A stretch of DNA of 6,281 nt from Thermodesulfovibrionales bacterium (GCA_022013235.1 JAKLQR010000225.1:1-6281); one strand, 5' to 3'; shown: positions 1-6,085, counted from the first letter of the stretch. Made by a program: numbers and translations. The notes: generated by a model not told the origin, from the letters alone.

Positions 1-50
1 TCCTTCCGGAGCATATGTTCTATAAGACAATACAGGAATGCAAAGAAAGA

Positions 51-67
51 TTCCGGACAAGCCGGAA
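51..67. repeat. Short palindromic intergenic repeat, TTCCGG-ACAAG-CCGGAA
   Basis: A perfect 6-bp inverted repeat with a 5-nt loop, followed by TGACA. From memory, the pattern ATTCCGG-loop-CCGGAATGAC resembles intergenic palindromes found in many copies in several bacterial phyla. Copy number in this genome cannot be judged from the window. Confidence 0.6.
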
Positions 68-80
68 TGACATCTTTGAT

Positions 81-103
81 ACCTCGCAGTTCTACTGCGG
101 GGT
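81..103. repeat. Short palindromic intergenic repeat, REP/BIME-like
   Basis: A 9-bp stem, ACCTCGCAG paired with CTGCGGGGT, contains one T-G wobble and a 5-nt loop (TTCTA). It stands 13 bp after the previous palindrome, an arrangement like the paired hairpins of BIME elements. No REP-associated transposase gene is present in the window. Confidence 0.55.
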
Positions 104-120
104 AGTTCATTTCAGATTAC

Positions 121-286
121 TAAGGATATGGCTCGATTTCTGAAGCAAAATCACGGGTAGTCTCGATGAGGCTGAAGACGAAGCGGAAGCCTCGGCTTTG
201 AATTGTATACAGTCACTGCAGTCACTCAAAGCTATGAACCTTCTCAAAGGGAGTTATTTTGATTCGGAAATTGAGCCATATCCTTA
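121..286. repeat. Long imperfect inverted repeat (34-nt arms) with nested hairpins
   Basis: Arm 121-154 is nearly the reverse complement of arm 253-286. Both read TAAGGATATGGCTC on their own strand, and over 34 positions there are 30 Watson-Crick pairs, 2 G-T wobbles (135/272, 141/266) and 2 mismatches (145/262, 152/255). The roughly 98-nt interior has further inverted pairs: GAGGCT (168-173) with AGCCTC (188-193), and GCTTTGA (195-201) with TCAAAGC (226-232) around ACTGCAGT (215-222). It has no coding capacity. It could be a MITE-like non-autonomous element, two oppositely inserted copies of one repeat, or a structured RNA. No target-site duplication is obvious. Confidence 0.65.
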
Positions 287-312
287 TGCCTGAATATTTT
301 GGACAGCAATGA

Positions 313-337
313 TTATTCAGGAAAATATCCTGAATAA
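313..337 (-). terminator. Hairpin overlapping the stop codon of the DgkA-PAP2 gene
   Basis: A perfect 10-bp stem (TTATTCAGGA / TCCTGAATAA) with a 5-nt loop spans the last codons and the TGA stop (317-319) of the minus-strand operon. It is well placed to end or stabilise the transcript. The following bases on the minus strand (TCATTGC) contain no T-run, so classic Rho-independent termination is doubtful. Confidence 0.4.
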
Positions 338-1015
338 AAGGAAGGTTACCGATGCCCCCATCAGGCTTCCGAGGACAACCTCCCATATGGTGTGGGCCTT
401 TGTGACAATCCTGCTCTGTGCGATGAGCACCGCGATAACGAAAGAAAGTATCGATGCGGTGAAATGTTCCGTCAGATAGGTTGTTGCGACCCAGGCTGCA
501 AACGCAAGCGCTGCATGGCCGCTCGGCATCCCTCCCCGGAGGGGAAGGCCTTTCCCGAGATATACCTTGGTGATCACGACAAGAATAACTACAAGAATAA
601 ACGCTATGAGGGCAATTTCTTCCTTTGAATGTTTTGCAACAGTTAATCCAGTTTGGAATGAATCCTTCAGATAGGGGAACAGGATGATAAAGCCGATGAC
701 CGCAACACCAAAAGCGGTTATGAGCACCGCACCTGCTGCGATATCTTTCGCGATACGCGCCTTCTCGGTTTTTTCAGGTGAGACGATGTCCACGATTACT
801 TCTATGGCAGTATTGAACATTTCCGCGAGGAGTACTGCAATCACAGAGAGGGCGATGATCAGAATTTCAGTCCGTGAAACTCCCAGGACATAACTCAGCA
901 GGAGAACAAACGCTGCGGTTAAAAAATGATACCTGAGATGCCGCTGTGTCTTTGCAGCCTGGAGTATCCCTTCAATCGCACAGTTGGCGCTCCTCAGCCA
1001 TTGCCTGAACGGCAT
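317..1015 (-). CDS. DgkA-type lipid kinase fused to PAP2 phosphatase, integral membrane
   Basis: A 232-residue membrane protein joining two lipid enzymes. Residues 1-120 match the prokaryotic diacylglycerol/undecaprenol kinase family: AEMFNTAIE (E65, N68, E72) and AKDIAAGAV (K90, D91) are the catalytic and metal-binding signature. Residues 133-232 are a small PAP2 phosphatase domain with LRGGMPSGH (H167) and SRIVTKAH (S201, R202, H208); Glu follows where Asp is usual (E212), and the first KxxxxxxRP motif is not canonical. About three hydrophobic segments lie in the kinase half and four in the PAP2 half. The position matching E. coli DgkA Glu28 is Gln (TQRH), which I recall as common in some subfamilies. 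Likely substrates are undecaprenol or diacylglycerol and their phosphates, at the inner membrane (inference). The ATG has AAGGA 9 nt upstream, inside the last codons of the preceding gene, 6 nt away, so translation is probably coupled. Fusion and family are well supported; the exact lipid is not. Confidence 0.9.
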   Translation of the reverse strand: MPFRQWLRSANCAIEGILQAAKTQRHLRYHFLTAAFVLLLSYVLGVSRTEILIIALSVIAVLLAEMFNTAIEVIVDIVSPEKTEKARIAKDIAAGAVLITAFGVAVIGFIILFPYLKDSFQTGLTVAKHSKEEIALIAFILVVILVVITKVYLGKGLPLRGGMPSGHAALAFAAWVATTYLTEHFTASILSFVIAVLIAQSRIVTKAHTIWEVVLGSLMGASVTFLLFRIFS

Positions 1016-1021
1016 GGCGTT

Positions 1022-2215
1022 CTATCCTTCCCTACCCATGAGTTTCGACAGCTCTCTGATCAGCACCGCATTCTCCTTATGCGACTTTACCGCGATATGG
1101 AGATAGGTTTCGTCGAGTCCGCGGAAACCGGAGCAATCTCCGACCAGGATGCCCTTTGTTTTTAACCGGACCAAAACCTCCTGCGCGCCATGAATTCTGA
1201 CAAGGTAGAAATTCGCATCGGAGGGGATAAATTCTATCCCCAGTTTAGTGAATTTTTTTTCGAGAAACTTTTTTTCGCTCCGTACCACAGCGTATGTTTC
1301 GTTCTGATATGCCCTGTCTTTCAGGGCAATCGCAGCAGCCCTCTGTGCGAGGGAATTGATTGTCCATGGTTCCCTGCATTTCTCCATCTCCCGTGCAAGC
1401 TCTTGTGCGCACACTCCATACCCTATCCTGAGCCCTGCAAGTGCATGGAAATACGTCATGGTCTTCAGGAAAATAAGGTATGGATTCTCTGCGCTATCTG
1501 CGAGAACCGATTCACCCGGACAGAAATCCATAAAAGCCTCATCGAGCACAAGATAACATTTGTTTTCTTTTGCCGCTTCTGCGATCTTTCTCACCTCGTC
1601 TTTCCTGATCACCCTCCCAGTGGGACTGTTCGGATTGCAAAGGAATGCCATGCAGACAGACTGCGAAGAGTACTGCACATTTGGTGGAGAGGCAACCATA
1701 CTTTCTATCGCACGGATATAAGTATTTACATCGATCCGGAAACCGTCCGCTTTTTCCATCTGATGATAAGAAATAGCAGCGACTTCTCCCGCATCGGTCT
1801 CCTGTAACCTGGAAACAGTTTTTTCATATCCCTGATGTGTCGGCGCCGGGATAAGTACTCTCCGCGGCCTTAATACCCTTATGAGAAGATGGAGAAGTTC
1901 TGAACTTCCGTTCCCGCACAGGATCCTTTCGGGATCAATGCCATGATACTGTGACAATCTTTTTCTTAATCGCTTCGCTTCAGGGTCCGGGTATATATTC
2001 AGATATTTCAGATGCTGCCGGAGTTCCGCCTTAATCTTCTTCGAAACGCCGAGAGGGTTGACCGGGAAACTGAAATCCATAATTTTTCTCTCCTGCATAT
2101 GCAATTCCTCAGCAGCACGGTAAATGTTTCCCTCGTTCCCAGGGAGTACGCAGTGTGCGCTTCTTTCTTCTTCCACGTTATACGATGATATCATAGTTAT
2201 ACACATTCCTCTCAT
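1022..2215 (-). CDS. HisC/CobD-like PLP fold-type I protein lacking the Schiff-base lysine
   Basis: Numbered from the ATG at 2215, 397 residues. It resembles the CobD (threonine-phosphate decarboxylase) and HisC (histidinol-phosphate aminotransferase) group: GNIYRAAEEL near residue 29, DFSFPVNPLG at 47, YPDPEAKRL at 75, GNGSSELL at 101, CNPNSPTG at 193, LVLDEAFMDF at 222 (pyridine-binding D225) and ALAGLRIGYG with phosphate-binding Arg263. The N-terminal motif is CobD-like. Where the family has S/T-K-F/Y, this protein reads MTYFHALAGL: the PLP lysine is Tyr255 (codon 1451-1453). The C-terminal substrate-carboxylate Arg is His373 (YLHIAVKSHKEN). Standard transaminase or decarboxylase activity is therefore doubtful. 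I prefer ATG 2215 because AAAGG lies 8 nt upstream; a TTG at 2260 and ATGs at 2206 and 2194 are alternatives. No other cobalamin or histidine gene is nearby. It is the first gene of a pair with the DgkA-PAP2 fusion. Fold is confident; function is unknown. Confidence 0.88.
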   Translation of the reverse strand: MRGMCITMISSYNVEEERSAHCVLPGNEGNIYRAAEELHMQERKIMDFSFPVNPLGVSKKIKAELRQHLKYLNIYPDPEAKRLRKRLSQYHGIDPERILCGNGSSELLHLLIRVLRPRRVLIPAPTHQGYEKTVSRLQETDAGEVAAISYHQMEKADGFRIDVNTYIRAIESMVASPPNVQYSSQSVCMAFLCNPNSPTGRVIRKDEVRKIAEAAKENKCYLVLDEAFMDFCPGESVLADSAENPYLIFLKTMTYFHALAGLRIGYGVCAQELAREMEKCREPWTINSLAQRAAAIALKDRAYQNETYAVVRSEKKFLEKKFTKLGIEFIPSDANFYLVRIHGAQEVLVRLKTKGILVGDCSGFRGLDETYLHIAVKSHKENAVLIRELSKLMGREG

Positions 2216-2292
2216 CTGCCATACCTTTAATTGTACTATACACAATATGCTCTTCACCAATAAGATGTCCGCCGTGATACACTATCGCTACT
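2216..2292. promoter_or_regulatory. Divergent control region between the PLP-fold gene and ogg
   Basis: This short AT-rich gap must hold both divergent promoters if each gene has its own. At 2230-2246 there is an interrupted palindrome, ATTGT-N7-ACAAT, of the size of a dimeric repressor operator. On the minus strand it overlaps -10-like TATAGT and TACAAT hexamers upstream of the PLP-fold gene, but no -35 hexamer stands at a good distance. On the plus strand a weak TACACT (2278-2283) lies very close to the ogg start. No good Shine-Dalgarno precedes the ogg ATG. The promoter and operator roles are inference from position and symmetry only. Confidence 0.3.
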
Positions 2293-2955
2293 ATGAGAGA
2301 GCGCAATCCGGCACACCATGCCGAACATCTGAAAACAATTTACCGCACGAAAAAACAGGATATTATTGCGCGGTTAGCAGAGTTCGGGAAAATATGGGAT
2401 ACGGGCTCTGACCAGGATATCTTCTGTGAACTCTCATTCTGTATCCTCACCCCTCAGTCAAAAGCAACAGCCTGCTGGGCATCCATAACCAGCCTTTGCC
2501 AGGATAACCTTCTCTTCAGGGGAACGCCTGATAAGATCAAGAGGAACCTCCATTGTGTAAGGTTCCATAACAAGAAGGCTGAATATCTTGTGAACGCACG
2601 CGACCTCTTTTTGCGCGACGGGACAGTATCAATGAAGCAGGTGCTCGGCGCCTTTTCAGATGCCGTTGCCTGCAGGGAATGGCTGGTGAAAAACATCAAA
2701 GGCTTCGGGTACAAGGAGGCGAGCCACTTCCTCAGAAATATCGGGGTGGGCAGTAAAATCGCTATCCTCGACCGTCATATCCTCAGGAATCTTCTGAAAC
2801 TCGGAGTAATACAGAAGATCCCGGAATCAATAAGCAGGGTACGCTATCTTCAGATAGAAAAAGCTATGCAGGAATTTGCAAAAGAAATCCGGATCCCAAT
2901 CTCTCACCTTGACCTTCTGCTCTGGTACAAGGAGACCGGGGAAATATTTAAATAG
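2293..2955 (+). CDS. ogg: Ogg2-type N-glycosylase/DNA lyase (8-oxoguanine repair)
   Basis: A 220-residue helix-hairpin-helix glycosylase of the Ogg2 branch, known mainly from archaea (for example Methanocaldococcus jannaschii Ogg) and some thermophilic bacteria. It removes 8-oxoguanine from DNA and nicks the abasic site. Visible family motifs are LSFCILTPQSKA (residues 47-58), HNKKAEYLVNAR (92-103), NIKGFGYKEASHFLRNIG (134-151) with the catalytic Schiff-base lysine K141, and AILDRHILRN (157-166) with catalytic D160. The C-terminus SHLDLLLWYKETGEIFK fits the family, which ends in Lys or Phe and has no iron-sulfur cysteine cluster, unlike endonuclease III. Length is normal for Ogg2 (about 205-220). 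The ATG is the only reasonable start because an in-frame TGA lies at 2275-2277; its ribosome binding site is weak. It diverges from the PLP-fold gene and converges on the large secreted-protein gene, so it is probably a single-gene unit. Confidence 0.93.
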   Translation: MRERNPAHHAEHLKTIYRTKKQDIIARLAEFGKIWDTGSDQDIFCELSFCILTPQSKATACWASITSLCQDNLLFRGTPDKIKRNLHCVRFHNKKAEYLVNARDLFLRDGTVSMKQVLGAFSDAVACREWLVKNIKGFGYKEASHFLRNIGVGSKIAILDRHILRNLLKLGVIQKIPESISRVRYLQIEKAMQEFAKEIRIPISHLDLLLWYKETGEIFK

Positions 2956-2976
2956 TGTCAGTCCGCATTGCCTGCC

Positions 2977-2994
2977 CGGATTACGAATAATCCG
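2977..2994. terminator. Hairpin between convergent genes
   Basis: A perfect 7-bp stem (CGGATTA / TAATCCG) closed by a CGAA tetraloop sits in the 41-bp gap between the stop codons of ogg and the large minus-strand gene. Its position suggests a two-way transcription end point or mRNA 3' stabiliser. Neither strand has a T-run after it, so it does not qualify as a classic intrinsic terminator. Confidence 0.4.
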
Positions 2995-2996
2995 AC

Positions 2997-5981
2997 CTAG
3001 ATCGTTACAGTCAATTCGAGCGGTTTGTATCCGAAGAGGAATTTTTTTCTTAATACAGTGAGTTTCATTGTGTCGCCGCGCTGCTTGTCAGACATAAAAA
3101 TCCTGACGTCATCTATTTCTGCGATCTTCCAGTCATCCAGAGCAATAAGGATATCTCCTTCTTCAATGCCGGCTGCTGCTGCAATACTCCTGGGAACAAT
3201 CTGATCGATCCTGAGGCCTGTTTCCGTCTTGCTGGCCATGACGCCCAGTTTCATGGCAAGCGGGGGCTCCTGGTGTTCGGCAAAAAGGACAAATTTGCCG
3301 GCATCTCTGTCGATGCCTGCGTCATCAGGCACAACCACCGTATACTGTTTTCCGTTGAGACGTTGAGCTCTTTTGGGGATTCCCGATCCGTATATGATAT
3401 GACCTGCTCCGGCGAGGACGACCATCTGATGTCCGGGATTTTCCCTCATGAATTGAGCGATCGCATGCGCCATAGTCTCGTCCCAGAGTATCTGGGACTG
3501 ATAAAAGTTTTCAAAGTTTCTGTTCCCGCGGTGCCTGTGATTTTCGAAAATATTTTCGAGCCTCTCCCGGTATTCTCCGTCCGACATGTCCATGCTCCCG
3601 GGGACCTCCTTCCGTTCTGAATCACTGAGTGAATCCATCCCTGCCGCAGCCACCTTCTGGACGATTTCCGAACGGATGTTCAACGCTACAAGGGGAATAC
3701 GTTTTGCCTTCGCATATTCGACTATCTCCCGGTAGTTGTTGTACTCATACTGCCAGCGCTTGTAATACCCGGTTGCCCGCAGGAACTCCCGTTCGTTAAG
3801 CGTGCCGTCCAGGTACTCATCAATGGACTTCTGGAAAACCTGCTGGAACATCTCCATCCCAATCGCAAATTTCCTGCCCTTTTCATGCAGATACCGGATG
3901 ACCCTGAGTTGTCCTTTATGGTCCTCGTAACTGGTATGCCGTTCTCCCAGATAAATGACCGGGACATGAAGCAGTGAAGGCAGAATATCCTTAAGCCTCT
4001 CAGCTTTTTGCGGCTGGAAAACCAGGACAGGCTCGTCGAGACTGTATACAATACCGCTTTCCGAATCCTCTGTTTTTTTCTCCCGCGCACTTCCTTTCTC
4101 AAAATGAACAACCGAATACTCTCCGTAACGGGACATATCCTGTATGAACCGGAGAGAATCATCCTCCGGGCCGCCGGACGCCACTGCAATGACTTTGTCC
4201 GGGTTGAGAGGATTCTTTTGCACAGACAGGCTTGAACCTGACTTTGGTTTCTGAACACCACCGAAAAGACGCCGGAGTACAGGGCTGTCATGCCCCAGCA
4301 CAAGGAGAGACGATGTTCTGATATCTTCATCTTTAATATCCTGATCTTCCTTTATCACGAATCCGGCCTTTGCGAGAGCATCTGCTGTTTTCCTGGAGCG
4401 CTGCCGCTCGTCACGGGACATTACAAAGATCCTTTTCTCGCTGCCGAGGAGTGTAGCAATGACTGGAGGAAATTCCTCCGGAGCTATCTCCCTCATCACT
4501 TCATACTCAGCGTCAAAGGTTATCTCAACAGGAGTGTCTTTCACCGGAATCTCAAAGTGCTCCAGTTCTTTCTGCAGTGTCAGGACTTCGCTTTTTTCCC
4601 CGCTTTCCGTGGTTATCCTGACCGGAAGTGTCAGCCGGTAGGGCTCCCCCTGCTGTCTGAGATCGAATGTCACTGTAGGCACGCCTTTCTTCATAACCAC
4701 TCTAAGTTCGCTCACCTCAACCGATGGCACTCCTTTTCTCGTAATCCACTGGTGGAAAAACCATGACAGGTCATCTCCCGAAATCTGTTCGAATACCGCC
4801 CTGATATTTTCCCATGAGAGCTCCTGAAATTTGCGCTCCTGCGCAATTGTCTGTAACGCCGGGTAAAAAATATCCTTTCCTGTTAGTTTTTCAAGCATAG
4901 AGAAGAACATCGATCCTTTGCCATACCCTGTTGCTCCGGCTGCAAGATCAACGGCTCCCCGATAATCTTTCAGGGCATATTCCCTGACTGGATCGACATA
5001 ACTTCTGTAGTTGATGAGGATCTGCTTTCTGTAGTTCCTGCCCTTCCCTCTTTGCTCCTCTGCTCTCTGGTCCGCAAGATACGCAGTCAATCCATCAGCC
5101 CAGTTGCCCTGTCCGGCTTCAACATAAATGCTGCCGCCAAACCATTGGCGCAGGATAACACGTCTGAAGGACGAATCCGCAAGAAAGGAGAAAGGGAACT
5201 GCTCCCTGCCGATCACGGCAACGGTCGGCGCTGTATAGCCTGCCGACTGAAACCCCTCGACAACAGAGAGTCTTTTATAGGGGTACGGGGCGAGCAATTT
5301 TCCATATTCATCAAGATATTTCTTTGCATATCCAATATATGACTGAGCAAGGTATGTATTTTCGGGAAAGGAATAGGAATGGATATTCACCCCTTTCCAG
5401 GTTTCTTTTTTCTCTCTGTAATGCCCTGCGGTCAGAGATATCTGCTGTGCGGGATAAGGGAAAATGAAAGAATATTCGGTGTCCTTTCCCTTTTTCGATA
5501 CGATGACTTCCTCGGCTGAAGAGATTGCGAGAAACCCGTCCGGTACTGTTGCATGGAGGCGATAGTGAGCCAGAGATCTGACTTTGGGATACCAGCGATT
5601 TGCAAGCACTATGCCGGTAGAACGAACAGTATTATAGGGGATGGCATTCACGAAATTCTCTGCAGCCTCTCCCTTGAAAACCGCTTCAAATTCGATCTCC
5701 AGCACTCCCTTGCCCTCGAACGCAAATACTCCGTCTTTTCCCTGAACCTCAACCGGCTTGCCGTTCACCCTTGCCGAAAGAATTTTCAGATCACCCGGAA
5801 AAATGTCCGTCTTTGTCTGCGTCGGGAATGTAATTCTCGCAGAACCTTTCAGGAGATTGTTGCCTGTGTCGAACGATACGGTTAAATCGTACTGAGGCAA
5901 CAGTTCGTCTGCTTCGGCATGCCCTGAGAGAAAAAAAGTGATGAGAAAGGCAACTGCGATAAGGAGTTTTGTGATACTCAT
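2997..5981 (-). CDS. Secreted M1-like pseudopeptidase / ChaN (Tiki-superfamily) / PDZ fusion protein
   Basis: A 994-residue exported protein. Residues 1-24 are a Sec signal peptide (hydrophobic core 6-19, AEA cleavage site before D25); there is no lipobox and no cysteine anywhere. Residues 30-510 follow the M1 aminopeptidase plan, including QWFGGSIYVE, GNWADGLTAYLAD and FFHQWITRKGVP, but the zinc motif HExxH is RVILR (274-278), the third ligand Glu is D296, and no GAMEN is seen, so this part should not bind zinc normally. Residues 511-672 are a poorly recognised linker with alternating alpha/beta character. Residues 674-885 are a ChaN domain (haem-binding uptake, Tiki/TraB superfamily): LGERH (G679-H682), GMEMFQ (708), WDETMA (833) and LAGAGH (G858-H861). 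Residues 905-990 are a PDZ domain (TGLRID loop, GIEEGDIL). It probably acts in the periplasm or at the envelope. The ATG lacks a Shine-Dalgarno and is preceded directly by an in-frame TAA. Domain calls are firm; the biological role is not. Confidence 0.9.
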   Translation of the reverse strand: MSITKLLIAVAFLITFFLSGHAEADELLPQYDLTVSFDTGNNLLKGSARITFPTQTKTDIFPGDLKILSARVNGKPVEVQGKDGVFAFEGKGVLEIEFEAVFKGEAAENFVNAIPYNTVRSTGIVLANRWYPKVRSLAHYRLHATVPDGFLAISSAEEVIVSKKGKDTEYSFIFPYPAQQISLTAGHYREKKETWKGVNIHSYSFPENTYLAQSYIGYAKKYLDEYGKLLAPYPYKRLSVVEGFQSAGYTAPTVAVIGREQFPFSFLADSSFRRVILRQWFGGSIYVEAGQGNWADGLTAYLADQRAEEQRGKGRNYRKQILINYRSYVDPVREYALKDYRGAVDLAAGATGYGKGSMFFSMLEKLTGKDIFYPALQTIAQERKFQELSWENIRAVFEQISGDDLSWFFHQWITRKGVPSVEVSELRVVMKKGVPTVTFDLRQQGEPYRLTLPVRITTESGEKSEVLTLQKELEHFEIPVKDTPVEITFDAEYEVMREIAPEEFPPVIATLLGSEKRIFVMSRDERQRSRKTADALAKAGFVIKEDQDIKDEDIRTSSLLVLGHDSPVLRRLFGGVQKPKSGSSLSVQKNPLNPDKVIAVASGGPEDDSLRFIQDMSRYGEYSVVHFEKGSAREKKTEDSESGIVYSLDEPVLVFQPQKAERLKDILPSLLHVPVIYLGERHTSYEDHKGQLRVIRYLHEKGRKFAIGMEMFQQVFQKSIDEYLDGTLNEREFLRATGYYKRWQYEYNNYREIVEYAKAKRIPLVALNIRSEIVQKVAAAGMDSLSDSERKEVPGSMDMSDGEYRERLENIFENHRHRGNRNFENFYQSQILWDETMAHAIAQFMRENPGHQMVVLAGAGHIIYGSGIPKRAQRLNGKQYTVVVPDDAGIDRDAGKFVLFAEHQEPPLAMKLGVMASKTETGLRIDQIVPRSIAAAAGIEEGDILIALDDWKIAEIDDVRIFMSDKQRGDTMKLTVLRKKFLFGYKPLELTVTI

Positions 5982-5997
5982 TTATAAAAGTATAACA
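5982..5997 (-). promoter_or_regulatory. Extended -10 promoter abutting the start codon of the secreted fusion gene
   Basis: On the minus strand the sequence TGT-TATACT (5997-5989) matches the extended -10 pattern TGnTATAAT at all but one of the core bases. Seven bases (TTTATAA) then lead to the ATG at 5981, so the predicted transcription start falls on or within a base or two of the A of ATG. No recognisable -35 stands 16-18 bp upstream, as is tolerated for extended -10 promoters. No Shine-Dalgarno sequence is present. Confidence 0.5.
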
Positions 5998-6010
5998 CGT
6001 TTAGGGAACC

Positions 6011-6051
6011 CCGTTCAGAATTCAGCGGATTGACAGAATAGCTGAATACGG
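6011..6051. repeat. Interrupted palindrome upstream of the secreted fusion gene
   Basis: ATTCAGC (6020-6026) pairs perfectly with GCTGAAT (6041-6047) over a 14-nt loop. An outer CCGT (6011-6014) pairs with ACGG (6048-6051) after a 5-nt bulge on one side. It lies just upstream of the minus-strand promoter, where a regulator or an activator site could sit, but no known operator is recognised. Confidence 0.4.
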
Positions 6052-6085
6052 TAACCACCAGATGGGAAGCGATACTGAACCTTGC

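Larger units (their letters stand above)
1..316. other. Gene-poor, palindrome-rich left flank
   Basis: I see no convincing gene here. The longest plus-strand open stretch (3-143) has no start in a good context, and its translation passes straight through two palindromes, so it is probably chance or at most the tail of a gene to the left. The stretch instead holds two short palindromic units, a long imperfect inverted repeat, and the directly repeated octamer CAGTCACT (210-217 and 219-226, one base apart). Together they look like accumulated small repeated elements beyond the 3' end of the minus-strand operon. Confidence 0.6.

Noticed and set aside
3..143. Plus-strand open frame entering from the left edge (contains MFYKTIQECKERF)
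   Set aside because: It runs through both palindromic repeats and into the long inverted repeat, has no recognised motif, and is too short to judge; at most its first residues could be the tail of a gene to the left.
1190..1807. 205-codon plus-strand open frame opposite the PLP-fold gene
   Set aside because: It is antisense to a gene with clear family motifs, with Cys- and His-rich shadow composition and no start context.
2216..2260. TTG start at 2260 for the PLP-fold gene
   Set aside because: The extra 15 residues match nothing expected before the CobD-like N-terminus, and ATG 2215 has the better AAAGG site; the longer form cannot be fully excluded.
3722..4330. 202-codon minus-strand open frame overlapping the secreted fusion gene
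   Set aside because: It lies in an alternate frame of the ChaN/linker region, is rich in Arg and Ser as shadow frames are, and has no motif.
2997..5981. ChaN-type lipoprotein signal for the large secreted protein
   Set aside because: Many ChaN proteins are lipoproteins, but there is no lipobox and no cysteine in the whole sequence; the AEA site fits signal peptidase I.
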